From NCBI RefSeq assembly GCF_001417775.1, contig NZ_BBZJ01000012.1, positions 124,001 to 188,000 on the forward strand: 64,000 bases of DNA, written 5' to 3'. A model generated the notes under the pieces. The model worked only from the letters and a program-made list of their open reading frames with translations. It made no database searches and was not told the DNA's origin. Of this stretch, positions 1 through 8,499 are shown in pieces. Numbering within the stretch: the first letter of the stretch is position 1; every line of letters begins with the position of its first letter. Position numbers and translations under genes: made by a program. Origin of the DNA: Streptomyces sp. TP-A0356. Its GTDB lineage: Bacteria; Actinomycetota; Actinomycetes; Streptomycetales; Streptomycetaceae.

Positions 1-11
1 GAGGCCTGTGC

Positions 12-1205
12 ATGAGTGCTGCTCCGCCCGACAGCGGCGATCGTCGTCCCGATGACTCCTCTGCCCGCGAGGAGCAGAAAGGACGCCCCAACGGCAATGG
101 ACCGCGCGATGAGGGCGCACGTGCCGGCATCGACGAGCGCCCCTCCGGCAGAGGCCTATACGGCAGAGGGGTGAGCGGGACAGGCAGTGGTTCGTGGGCA
201 AGGGCGGGGTTCGGTCTCGGTCTCGGGGCGACGCTGGCATGGCTGGCAGTCCAGACGCTGCTGGAGATCGGCCAGTTGCTGTCGCTGTTCCTGGTGGCCG
301 TATTCATCGCGATCGGACTGGAGCCGCTGGTCACCTGGCTGACGCGCCTCCACCTGCGGCGCGGCTGGGCGGTCACCGCGGTCCTGTTCGTCTTCGGGCT
401 GTGCCTGGCGGGGTTCGTCGCGCTCATCGTTCCGCCGGTCACCGAAGAGATCAATGCGCTGGTCAATGCCGTGCCGACCTGGCTGAGCAAGCTCCACGAC
501 CGCCATACGTCTCTCGGTCGCCTGGAGGACCACTACCACCTTGTGTCCAAAGCCCGGCGGACGCTGACCTCTTCAGGCTCTTCCGGCCTGGTCGGCGGTC
601 TGCTGGGGGCAGGCAGGATCGTGGTGAGCGTGATCACCTCCACGGTGATCGTGCTCGTGGTGACCATCTACCTGATGGTGGGGCTGCCCGTGATCAAGAG
701 GTTCTGCTTCCGCTTCGTCGCCGCGAGCAAACGGACTCGGACGCAGACGGTCACGGACGAGATCCTGAGCCGGACGGGGCGCTTCATGCTGGCCAACCTG
801 GCCACTTCCGGCATCGCCGGCCTCGCCACATTCGCCTGGTGCGCGGCGGTCGGCGTGCCCTACGCCGCTGCCCTGGGCTTCTTCGTCGCCTTGATGGACT
901 TGATCCCCGTGGTCGGCTCGACGATCGCCGGGGTGGCCGTCAGCCTGGTCGCCCTCTCGGTCTCCCTGCCCGTCGCGGGCGCCACAGCGGGCTTCTACGT
1001 CGCCTTCCGTCTCGCGGAGGACTACCTCATCATGCCCCGGGCGATGAAGTACGCGGTCGACGTGCACCCCGTCGTCACCGTTGTCGGCGTCCTGATCGGC
1101 GGTGCCCTGCTGGGCATCATCGGCGCCCTGGTCGCCGTCCCGGCCGCTGTCGCCATCGGCATCCTCTTGGACGAATACCTCTTCCCCCGGACCGATGCGG
1201 CCTGA
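12..1205 (+). CDS. AI-2E family permease (PerM/YdiK type)
   Basis: 397-residue polytopic membrane protein. A hydrophilic N-terminal tail of about 60 residues, rich in Arg, Gly and Asp, precedes about eight hydrophobic segments. The conserved AI-2E family core is visible around residues 290-305 (MDLIPVVGSTIAG), followed by the typical RLAEDYLIMP segment and a C-terminal Gly/Ala/Val-rich helix pair. Family members export small molecules or ions; the transported substrate cannot be told from sequence. The ATG at 12 has a GAGG directly upstream at the very edge of the window, so a start further upstream cannot be excluded. The gene stands alone; the region downstream is non-coding. Confidence 0.9.
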   Translation: MSAAPPDSGDRRPDDSSAREEQKGRPNGNGPRDEGARAGIDERPSGRGLYGRGVSGTGSGSWARAGFGLGLGATLAWLAVQTLLEIGQLLSLFLVAVFIAIGLEPLVTWLTRLHLRRGWAVTAVLFVFGLCLAGFVALIVPPVTEEINALVNAVPTWLSKLHDRHTSLGRLEDHYHLVSKARRTLTSSGSSGLVGGLLGAGRIVVSVITSTVIVLVVTIYLMVGLPVIKRFCFRFVAASKRTRTQTVTDEILSRTGRFMLANLATSGIAGLATFAWCAAVGVPYAAALGFFVALMDLIPVVGSTIAGVAVSLVALSVSLPVAGATAGFYVAFRLAEDYLIMPRAMKYAVDVHPVVTVVGVLIGGALLGIIGALVAVPAAVAIGILLDEYLFPRTDAA

Positions 1206-1785
1206 CACCACTGACCCGATGGCCCCACTGACCCGATGGCCCCACTGGCCGTCGAGGCAACCGTGCGTGACTTCCACCTGACGGTTCAACTGCCGGACGC
1301 ACGCCCTCCCTCGCCCGAGGTCCTGATCGTCGTACGCGCCACGCTGAACGGCGTGGAACAGCCGCTGCCGGACAGACGCCAGGCGCAGGGCGTCAGACAC
1401 TCACGACTCGCGCCCCTCATCAGCAGGCGACGACCTGCCTGCCATCGGACGCGCGCCAACCCGCGCCTGAGCAGACCCTCGATCAGCGCATGGCAGAAGA
1501 ACCGCACAGGCCGGACGAGCCGCCGCCGGCTGACCTTCCGTCCGGTCGTGGCGCTCACTGCCGACCGGGGCCGGGACCGGTCCAGCCGATGGTGCCGACA
1601 CAGGCTGCAGCGCGTGCCGCGGCGGGCCGTCCGGTCGGTCGTTTGGAGGAGTGAACGCAGGTGGGCGGGCTACCCGGCCCTGGTCGGGTTCGGAAGGGAG
1701 CCCGGCCGGGCTCTCCGGGCACGGCCCGGGGAGCCTGAACACTCGAAGGGCCGGACGCCGGTGGGCGTCGACAGCGTGATCAACC
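1206..1785. other. Gap without a supported gene
   Basis: Open frames exist on both strands but have Arg/Pro-rich composition, no domain and no credible ribosome-binding site. It begins with two tandem copies of a 17-bp unit starting CTGACCCGATGG (1211-1244). A GC-rich palindrome AGCCCGGCCGGGCT lies near 1699-1712 and could form a hairpin. Possibly eroded coding DNA, but nothing can be named. Confidence 0.5.
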
Positions 1786-1789
1786 ACTC

Positions 1790-1844
1790 ACTCATCCCCG
1801 TCGTTGAGTCTCGTCTTGTCAGCTTTGCTGCGGCGGGCTATATA
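1790..1844 (+). promoter_or_regulatory. Strong HrdB-type promoter with upstream inverted repeat
   Basis: A near-consensus vegetative promoter: -35 TTGTCA at 1816-1821, 17-bp spacer, -10 TATATA at 1839-1844. An inverted repeat ACTCA (1790-1794) and TGAGT (1805-1809) separated by 10 bp lies just upstream. The half-sites use the same ACTCA/TGAGT words as the HspR HAIR operator but in the opposite order, so HspR control is only a guess. The promoter points at the hsp20 stub and the DUF2267 gene. Confidence 0.6.
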
Positions 1845-1891
1845 GATGGTGTGCCCATGCGCATCCCCTTCAGGGAGAGGAGTGACCGACG

Positions 1892-2002
1892 ATGCTCATG
1901 CGCACCGACTCCTTCCGTGAGATGGACCGGCTGTCCCGGCAACTACTCCACGCCGTAGAGGGCCGGGATGCGCCCCGGCCGGCAGGCAGCCGGGCAGAGT
2001 GA
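1892..2002 (+). pseudogene. Truncated Hsp20/alpha-crystallin N-terminus
   Basis: A 36-codon ORF preceded by a good ribosome-binding site (GGGAGAGGAG). Its first 19 residues (MLMRTDSFREMDRLSRQLL) match the well-known start of actinobacterial Hsp18/Hsp20 proteins, which runs MLMRTDPFRELDRL. It then diverges and stops before any alpha-crystallin domain, which should span about 90 residues. I read it as the surviving 5' end of a deleted small heat-shock gene, still expressed from the promoter at 1816-1844. It may now serve as a leader peptide for the DUF2267 gene that starts 15 nt after its stop codon. No chaperone function is possible from this fragment. Confidence 0.6.
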
Positions 2003-2017
2003 CCGGGGAGGGACGAC

Positions 2018-2413
2018 ATGCGGATGGACTGGGATGCATTCCTCACCGCGGTGCAGGAGCGCGGCGAATACTCGTCGCCGTGGGAGGCCGAACGGGCCGC
2101 CCGCGTCGTGCTCGCCCTTCTGGGCGCTCATCTGGTCGGCCAGGTGCGGGCCGACCTTGCCGACCGGCTTCCCGAGACCTGCGCTCTGGTGCTACTGAAC
2201 CCGCTCCAGGCACACGAGCCGCTCCCGCCGGAGCGGTTCGTCCGGGCTACGGCGGCGTGGATCGAGGGAGCCACCGAACAGACCGCGACCTGGGACGTCA
2301 GCGCGGTGCTCAGCGTGGTGGCCGAGGCTGCCGGAGACGAGCTCCTCGACCGCGTCCTGCTTCAGCTCCCGCCCGGTTACGACCTCCTCTTCGGCCGCCC
2401 GAAGCCGACCTGA
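2018..2413 (+). CDS. DUF2267 domain protein
   Basis: 131-residue all-helical acidic protein with the DUF2267 pattern: MDWDAFLTAVQERG at the start, a LADRLPE segment around residue 48, and a second repeat ending in LLQLPPGYDLLF. Such proteins carry two repeats of a helical domain of unknown function and are common beside hsp20 genes in actinomycetes, which fits the truncated hsp20 leader immediately upstream. Start ATG 2018 has GGGGAGGGA nine bases before it. Probably cotranscribed with the stub from the promoter at 1816-1844. Biochemical role unknown. Confidence 0.85.
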   Translation: MRMDWDAFLTAVQERGEYSSPWEAERAARVVLALLGAHLVGQVRADLADRLPETCALVLLNPLQAHEPLPPERFVRATAAWIEGATEQTATWDVSAVLSVVAEAAGDELLDRVLLQLPPGYDLLFGRPKPT

Positions 2414-2664
2414 TCAAGCCGTTGGCCGCCTGGTGACGGCGGTGGCCATCGATGCCGCTGGAGCCCACCAGCCGCCGACCGTGGCAGCTGTCCCGCTCGC
2501 CGCCACGTCCGTCGCCCGTCGTCCGCAGCAGTCTCGGGGCGGGGTCGACCCTCCGCCTCTCGTCACTGCTGTCGGCGACGTTTGGGGGTAGAAGTGCCAG
2601 CGCGGACATCGGGGGACGCACCAAGACTCAGCCAGGGACCGCAGCGCACTGTGGGAGGTGGCAG

Positions 2665-3399
2665 GTGGTGAACAGACATGAGGGCAGCCGGCACAGGCTC
2701 GACATGGTGGACCGGCTGCTGGAGATGGCATCCCTGCAGGAGTTTCTGCAGCACTTGATCGACGACGCCGTCAGCGCCGCCGGTGCGGACGGCTGCGGAC
2801 TGACCCTGCAGCGCCGCCACCGTCACCTGACCGTGGTCAGCACCGGTGGCGTGGCCGACAAGCTGGACGAGAAGCAGTACGGGCAGGACGCCGGCCCCTG
2901 TCTTCAAGCGCTGCGCACCGGACAGGTCGTACTGGTGCCGGACATGCTCGAAGAGACCCGGTGGGGGCCCTTCCCCGCTTACGCCACCTCCCTGGGCATC
3001 CGCGCGACGCTGTCCCTGCCGATCCCCGCGCGCACCCACACCGTCGGCGCCCTCACCTTCTACGCCGCCGCCCCGGGTACCTTCACCGACCACGACCAAA
3101 GGGAACTGGGGCAATTCGCCGCACAGGCCGGCGGCGGCATCGCCCTGGCGCAACGCCTGGCAGATGCCGAGGAATTCACCCGTGACCTGCAGACCGCAAT
3201 GCAGTCCCGCAGTGTGATCGACCAGGCCATCGGCGCCGTCATGCGGCAACAGCACTGCAGCGCCGACCAGGCCTTCGACCTGCTTCGTGAGCTCTCTCAG
3301 CAGACCAACACCAGACTCCGTGACGTGTGCACGCACCTGATCACCGACATCGGCGGACAGCCCCCCAAGGCGCAGCCGCCACTGCGACCCCGGCCGTGA
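2665..3399 (+). CDS. GAF-ANTAR domain transcription antitermination regulator
   Basis: About 244 residues. A GAF domain (about residues 20-165) includes DGCGLTL and the segment AGPCLQALRTGQVV. An ANTAR domain follows (about 175-235) with AIGAVMRQQHCSADQAFDLLRE and NTRLRDVCTHLI, matching the three-helix RNA-binding consensus. ANTAR proteins bind paired hexanucleotide loops in nascent RNA and prevent termination; the GAF part is the likely sensor. The frame is open further upstream, but the stretch before 2665 looks non-coding. GTG 2665 (or GTG 2668) is supported by GGGAGG at 2653-2658. RNA targets are not obvious nearby. Confidence 0.85.
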   Translation: MVNRHEGSRHRLDMVDRLLEMASLQEFLQHLIDDAVSAAGADGCGLTLQRRHRHLTVVSTGGVADKLDEKQYGQDAGPCLQALRTGQVVLVPDMLEETRWGPFPAYATSLGIRATLSLPIPARTHTVGALTFYAAAPGTFTDHDQRELGQFAAQAGGGIALAQRLADAEEFTRDLQTAMQSRSVIDQAIGAVMRQQHCSADQAFDLLRELSQQTNTRLRDVCTHLITDIGGQPPKAQPPLRPRP

Positions 3400-3641
3400 C
3401 GGCGGGCGCGCAGGCGTGGTCTCGGCCGACAGCGCCGTGTCGTCAGTCCGCCGCGAGCGGCCGAGCCCCGCGCGGATCGCCCACCCGAGCGCCGCCACCG
3501 CCGCCTCGTTGTGACGCGTTCGGCAGGCCTCGGGTGGAACCGGATGCGGCGGCCGGGGGTCTGCTCATGCAAAGGGCCGGGCGCACCGACCGTCGGTGTC
3601 CGAACCCTGTCGCGAACGACATGGAACGGGAACGGACGACG

Positions 3642-4337
3642 ATGAGAGCCGGGAAGACGTTGAGGCGAGTGCCGGGCACCGCTGTGTACGTGACGGCCCT
3701 GCTGGTGACCGCGTGGTGGCTGAAGGGGCAACCGGCTGCCGAACGCGCCCGTTTCGTGCGTCACAACAGCAGCAACGTCCATCACCTGGACGTCGGCAAG
3801 TGGTGGACCCTGTTCACCAGTGGCCTGGTCGTCGACGGGGTCCCGGCCCTGGTGGGTATCGCGGCAGTGGCGGCGGTCCTGGGGTGTGCGGAGTGGCGCT
3901 GGGGCACCTTGCGTGCCTGCGCGGTATTCGTCTACGGCCATCTGACCGCAACGCTGCTGACCGAGGGCTTCCTGTGGTTGATGCACGCCGTCCGTCTGCC
4001 AGGCGTTCCCATCCGGGCCCGCGATGTGGGTATCAGCTACGGGCTGGTGACCACTGCCGCCTGTCTGCTCGCCCTGGCCGGCGGGCGTCTGCGCCGTTGC
4101 GGCCTGCCGCTGCTCACCTCGGCGCTGACCGCCGCGTTCCTCTACGACCAGGAGCTCGCCGACGCCGGCCACCTGATCTCTCTCGCGCTGGGTGCCCTCG
4201 CCGCCCAGACCGGTTGGCTGCGTATCACATCGCACCCGGCACAGGCCGCCCCCGGCGCACCGGCATCTCCTGGCAGCGAGGTGCGGATGACCACTCCGAG
4301 CCATGCCCCGGCGCGTGCGGTCTGCCCCCAGGAATAG
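3642..4337 (+). CDS. Rhomboid-like integral membrane protein
   Basis: 231 residues with about six hydrophobic segments. The HNSSNVHHLDVGKWWTLFTSG stretch near the N-terminus is typical of the actinobacterial rhomboid-like group. A Gly-Ile-Ser-Tyr motif places a possible nucleophile at Ser132, and GHLISLALG in a later helix gives a possible partner His177. In canonical intramembrane rhomboid proteases the motif is GxSG; here the residue after Ser is Tyr, so proteolytic activity is uncertain. ATG 3642 is chosen over ATG 3621 because a GGAACGGGAACGG tract precedes it. The C-terminal 40 residues are Pro/Ala-rich and hydrophilic. Confidence 0.7.
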   Translation: MRAGKTLRRVPGTAVYVTALLVTAWWLKGQPAAERARFVRHNSSNVHHLDVGKWWTLFTSGLVVDGVPALVGIAAVAAVLGCAEWRWGTLRACAVFVYGHLTATLLTEGFLWLMHAVRLPGVPIRARDVGISYGLVTTAACLLALAGGRLRRCGLPLLTSALTAAFLYDQELADAGHLISLALGALAAQTGWLRITSHPAQAAPGAPASPGSEVRMTTPSHAPARAVCPQE

Positions 4338-4476
4338 CCCCGCGGCTTGCCGTCCACCAACCATCCGCGGCGCCGCGCCCACCGTGCTGTGAACCGAAAC
4401 CAACGCAGTCGGGTGGGAGTTCATCTGTCATGTCGGCGACCGCGTGGGGTCCCGCGTATGAGAGCGGAGTGGGAAC

Positions 4477-5649
4477 GTGAAACGCATATTGGTCATCGGT
4501 GGCGGGATCGCCGGTACGGCGGCAGCGCTGGCCCTGCACAAGGCGGGATTCGATGCCGCAGTGCATGAGGCGCACCCCGACACGGCCGAGGACATCGGAG
4601 CGTTCCTGACCCTGGCGAGCAACGGCATGCGTGCCCTGGCGCAGCTCGACGCCTCGGACGCCGTCACCTCCGTCGGCTTTCCGCTGAGCTCGATGCGGCT
4701 TCTCGACGACCGGGGTGACGAGGTGGCCCACGCGCCCCTGGGAGAGGCCGGCGACGCGCTCCTGCGGTACCGGTGCCTGCGCCGAGGCGCGCTGAACGCC
4801 GCGCTTCAGGCCGAGGTCACCCGCCGGGGTATAGGCCTTTCGCACGGCGCCCGGCTCGTGTCCATCGAGAACGGCCCGGACCGGGTGACCGCGCGTTTCG
4901 CCGACGGCAGCGCCGCGACCGGGGACCTGCTCATCGGCGCCGACGGCCTGAACTCGACCGTCCGGCGGTCGATCGCCCCCGACGTGCGGCCTGTGTACGC
5001 GGGACAGCGCGTCTTCTACGGGTACGCCCGCTGCGCCCCTGCGGCGGAGGACACCGGCCACATCACCATGGTCCGGGGCGGGCCGGCCGCCTTCGGCTAC
5101 GCGGTCTCGCCGGAGAAGGAGACGTACTGGTTCGCCCGCGTCGCCGGTGAGGCCCTGTCCGCCGACGAACTCGCCCCCCGTACGCCCTCCCCATGGCGCC
5201 GACAGCTCGTCGAGTTGCTGCGCGAGGACGCCACCCTCGCCGCGGACATCGTCGCGGCCTCCTCCGACGGCATCATGGTCACCAACGCCACCGAGATACC
5301 GCTCGGGACGCCGTGGCGCTCCGGGCGGACCATCCTCATCGGCGATGCCGCGCACGCGGCCTCCCCCGCGACGGGCCAAGGGGCCTCGATGGCGCTGGAG
5401 GACGCAGTGATCCTCGCCAAGTCCCTTCGGGACGCGCCCGACGTGGCGAGCGCCTTCACCGTCTACGAAGCGTGCCGCCGCCCGCGCGTGGAGCACAACA
5501 TCACCGTCAGCGGACAGATCTCCCGCGGCACCCGGGCCCCGTCGCGCACCGGCCCGGCAGCGACCACTCCTCGCCCCGGCGACGACACACTGGTCGCGCA
5601 GCTGGAGTGGGACACCGACATCCGCACCGTGGCCGGCAGCACGGACTGA
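4477..5649 (+). CDS. FAD-dependent monooxygenase (PHBH/UbiH fold)
   Basis: 390-residue class A flavoprotein monooxygenase. The N-terminal dinucleotide-binding motif is GGGIAGTAAALAL (residues 8-20), a DG-type motif is seen at LLIGADGLNSTVRR (about 151-164), and the FAD-binding GD motif is GDAAHAASPATGQGASMALED (about 289-309). The family hydroxylates or epoxidises aromatic and polyketide substrates using NAD(P)H and O2. GTG 4477 has GGAGTGGGAAC immediately upstream. No biosynthetic genes flank it, so the substrate is unknown; a salicylate-hydroxylase-like or tailoring role is possible. Confidence 0.9.
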   Translation: MKRILVIGGGIAGTAAALALHKAGFDAAVHEAHPDTAEDIGAFLTLASNGMRALAQLDASDAVTSVGFPLSSMRLLDDRGDEVAHAPLGEAGDALLRYRCLRRGALNAALQAEVTRRGIGLSHGARLVSIENGPDRVTARFADGSAATGDLLIGADGLNSTVRRSIAPDVRPVYAGQRVFYGYARCAPAAEDTGHITMVRGGPAAFGYAVSPEKETYWFARVAGEALSADELAPRTPSPWRRQLVELLREDATLAADIVAASSDGIMVTNATEIPLGTPWRSGRTILIGDAAHAASPATGQGASMALEDAVILAKSLRDAPDVASAFTVYEACRRPRVEHNITVSGQISRGTRAPSRTGPAATTPRPGDDTLVAQLEWDTDIRTVAGSTD

Positions 5650-5848
5650 GCGGACCCGTCGTCCTCGGCCCCGCAGACGCCCTCGACCGACCGACCCGGC
5701 GGCGCCCGGGCGTCAGGGCGGCCGCGCTGGGCCGGCCAGGCTCGCTCGCCCCGCCTTCAGGCCCGTAGCCCTGCTCCGGACTCGTGCTTGACGGTCTCTT
5801 GACGACACCGCAGGACATGGACGGCGGCTGCCGGGTAACGAGCGGGGC

Positions 5849-7432
5849 GTGACACGTATCGGATTGGTCGTACTTACCCTGGCCGCGGCACTCGCGGCGG
5901 TCGCCGCCGCGGGGTGGATCTCGCCGTGGTGGTGGTTCGCCGCCGTCCCGCTCGCCCTGCTGGGCCTGCTGGGCGCGTGGGACCTGCTGCAGCGCCGGCA
6001 TTCGGTGCTGCGCAACTACCCCGTTCTCGGGCATGCCCGCTTCCTCCTGGAGGGGATCCGTCCCGAGCTCCAGCAGTACTTCGTCGAGCGGAACTTCGAC
6101 GGCCGCCCCTTCGACCGGGACGTGCGCAGCATCGTCTACGAGCGGGCCAAGGGCACCGATGCCGAGCAGCCGTACGGCACCGAGCGCGACGTCTACCAGC
6201 CCGGCTACGAGTTCCTGGTCCCGTCGATGGCGCCTTGCCCGGTGCCGAGGACGCCGCCGCGGGTGCGCATCGGCGGGCCCGGCTGCAGCCGTCCCTACGA
6301 CATGGCGCTGCTGAACGTGTCGGCGATGAGCTTCGGCTCCCTGTCGTCGAACGCGATCCTCGCCCTCAACGGGGGCGCCGCGGCAGGGGGCTTTGCCCAC
6401 GACACCGGAGAGGGCGGACTGTCGGACTACCATCTGCGGCCGGGCGGCGACCTCGTCTGGGAGATAGGCACCGGCTACTTCGGCTGCCGGACCAAGGACG
6501 GCGACTTCGACCCCGGCGAGTTCGCCGACAAGGCCGCGCACGACCACGTGAAGTGCGTGTCGCTCAAGCTCTCGCAGGGCGCCAAGCCCGGCATCGGCGG
6601 CGTTCTGCCCGGAGCGAAGGTCAACGCCGAGATCGCGCGGGTCCGGGACGTGCCCGAGGGGCAGACGGTGATCTCTCCCCCCTATCACCGGGTGTTCTCC
6701 ACCCCGCGCGAACTCGTCCGCTTCATCGCCAGGATGCGGGAGCTGTCCGGCGGCAAGCCGACCGGCTTCAAATTCTGCCCGGGCTCGCGCCGGCAGTTCC
6801 TCGCCGTGTGCAAGGCGATGCTCGAGGAGGGCACGGCCCCGGACTTCATCGTGGTGGACGGAGCCGAGGGCGGCACCGGCGCGGCACCGCTGGAGTTCGC
6901 CGACCACGTCGGCACCCCGCTCACGGAGGGGCTGCTCACCGTGCACAACGCTCTCGTCGGCACGGGCCTGCGCGACCGCATACGAATCGGGGCGAGCGGC
7001 AAGATCGCCACCGGCACCGACCTGGTCAAACGGCTGGTGCAGGGCGCCGACTACGGCAACGCCGCGCGGGCGATGATGTTCGCCGTCGGCTGCATCCAGG
7101 CGCAGCGGTGCCACACCAACACCTGCCCCACCGGTGTCACCACCCAGGACCCGCGGCGTGCCCGCGCCCTGGACGTCGGCGACAAGACGCTGCGTGTCCA
7201 GCGCCTCCAGGAAGCGACCGTGGCCAGTGCGCTGCAGATCATGGCGTCCATGGGCGTCGCCGATCCCTCGCAGCTGCGTCCGCACATGCTCCGCCGGCGC
7301 ACAGACCCGTACACCGAACGCTCCTACGAGGACCTCTACGAGTGGCTGGCGCCCGGGCAGTTGCTCGCCGAGCCGCCCGCGTCCTGGGCGGCCGACTGGC
7401 ACGCCGCCGACCCCGACCGCTTCACCGTGTGA
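5849..7432 (+). CDS. FMN-binding glutamate synthase family protein (membrane-anchored)
   Basis: 527 residues. Two N-terminal membrane segments (about 3-22 and 27-48) are followed by the central/FMN domain of glutamate synthase large subunit: MSFGSLSSNAI, GGAAAGGFAHDTGEGGLSDYH, KPGIGGVLPGAKV, DGAEGGTGAAP and the cysteine cluster GCIQAQRCHTNTC (Cys at about 414, 420, 425), which in GltB holds the 3Fe-4S cluster. The amidotransferase and FAD/NADPH parts are absent, so it cannot make glutamate alone. Stand-alone proteins of this kind are widespread and of uncertain function. GTG 5849 follows GAGCGGGGC. Confidence 0.88.
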   Translation: MTRIGLVVLTLAAALAAVAAAGWISPWWWFAAVPLALLGLLGAWDLLQRRHSVLRNYPVLGHARFLLEGIRPELQQYFVERNFDGRPFDRDVRSIVYERAKGTDAEQPYGTERDVYQPGYEFLVPSMAPCPVPRTPPRVRIGGPGCSRPYDMALLNVSAMSFGSLSSNAILALNGGAAAGGFAHDTGEGGLSDYHLRPGGDLVWEIGTGYFGCRTKDGDFDPGEFADKAAHDHVKCVSLKLSQGAKPGIGGVLPGAKVNAEIARVRDVPEGQTVISPPYHRVFSTPRELVRFIARMRELSGGKPTGFKFCPGSRRQFLAVCKAMLEEGTAPDFIVVDGAEGGTGAAPLEFADHVGTPLTEGLLTVHNALVGTGLRDRIRIGASGKIATGTDLVKRLVQGADYGNAARAMMFAVGCIQAQRCHTNTCPTGVTTQDPRRARALDVGDKTLRVQRLQEATVASALQIMASMGVADPSQLRPHMLRRRTDPYTERSYEDLYEWLAPGQLLAEPPASWAADWHAADPDRFTV

Positions 7433-7659
7433 TCTGGAACGTTCGATCCGCTGGATGGCCAACGCGATGCCACAGGCGCTCGGCGCCAAGTGCGGCGTCC
7501 TCGACAACCGCCGACTGGGGTGGGAGTCCTGTGTGGGCCGTCGGAGGCAAAGTGACCCGAATTCGCTTGCGCCTGCTGCCACCGCGCCCACCCGACGCGA
7601 ACAATTTGCCCTGGCCACGAGGTACGGGCAGCTCTGAACGGCACCGAGGAGAACGACCG

Positions 7660-8394
7660 ATGGACACAGCAGGACGAGCGGATCGTAGAACTCTGCTGGT
7701 CGGCGGCCTTGCGGGCGCCACGGTCGCGCTCACGGGCTGCTCGTCGACGCTGGCCGCCACGTCGGCGATCAGCGCTTCGCCCACACCGCGGCCGACCACG
7801 CCCGCCGCGGCATTCGAGAGACTGATGGAAGGCAACAAGCGCTGGGTGAGCGGGAACCTTCAACACCCGGACCGGGATCCCGACCGGCGTCAGTTCCTGG
7901 CCCAGGAGCAGGAGCCTTTCGGGGCGATCCTCTCGTGCATCGACTCCCGAGTGCCGCCCGAACTCCTCTTCGACACCGGGCTGGGCGACCTCTACGTGAT
8001 GCGCACGGGCGGGGAGGCGGTCGGCCCGGTGGTCACGGGTTCCGTCGAGTACGGGCCCATGACGAGCGGCACCGCCCTCATCGTGGTCCTCGGACACCAG
8101 CGCTGCGGCGCAGTCAAGGCGGCGTACACGTCCATTCGTGAGGGCAAACCGCTGCCCGGCAATCTGCAGGCCATCGTCAAGGCTCTGCGGCCGGCGTACG
8201 AGCAGGCCGTCCGGAGAGGGGACACCGACCCGATCGAGACCATGGCCCGCGCCCAGGTCACATTGACCGCGACCGATCTGCGCTCCAACCGGGACCTGGC
8301 TCCGCTGGTGGGAAAGGGCGCCCTTGCCGTGGTCGGCGCCTACTACTCGCTCGACACCGGCAAGGTGGAAGTCCTGACCGGCGCGCCCTCCTGA
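7660..8394 (+). CDS. Beta-type carbonic anhydrase, Tat lipoprotein
   Basis: 244 residues. The N-terminus has a twin-arginine signal (DRRTLLVGG) ending in a lipobox LTGC at about residue 27, so the enzyme should be exported folded and anchored outside the membrane. The beta-carbonic anhydrase zinc ligands are present: CIDSR (Cys93, Asp95) and HQRC (His146, Cys149). It interconverts CO2 and bicarbonate. The region just upstream of residue 1 is open but starts at a good site: GAGGAGAACG before ATG 7660. Extracellular placement is unusual for the beta class, which is mostly cytoplasmic, although Tat-exported forms exist. Confidence 0.9.
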   Translation: MDTAGRADRRTLLVGGLAGATVALTGCSSTLAATSAISASPTPRPTTPAAAFERLMEGNKRWVSGNLQHPDRDPDRRQFLAQEQEPFGAILSCIDSRVPPELLFDTGLGDLYVMRTGGEAVGPVVTGSVEYGPMTSGTALIVVLGHQRCGAVKAAYTSIREGKPLPGNLQAIVKALRPAYEQAVRRGDTDPIETMARAQVTLTATDLRSNRDLAPLVGKGALAVVGAYYSLDTGKVEVLTGAPS

Positions 8395-8499
8395 ACCGGT
8401 CGGACGAGCCGCGGTCCGCCTTCCAAGGCGCCCCGAGCGAGGCAAACATGATCAACAGCTCGGGCCTGGCGAACCGCCGGCGGTGCAGGGGCGGCCGCC

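Noticed and set aside
1236..1958. 240-codon plus-strand frame downstream of the AI-2E gene
   Set aside because: No ribosome-binding site, Arg-rich second half, runs through the hsp20 promoter and stub in another frame.
5507..7618. 703-codon minus-strand open frame antisense to the glutamate-synthase-like gene
   Set aside because: It mirrors the plus-strand gene, is Arg/His/Gly-rich, and has no domain; typical antisense artefact of high GC.
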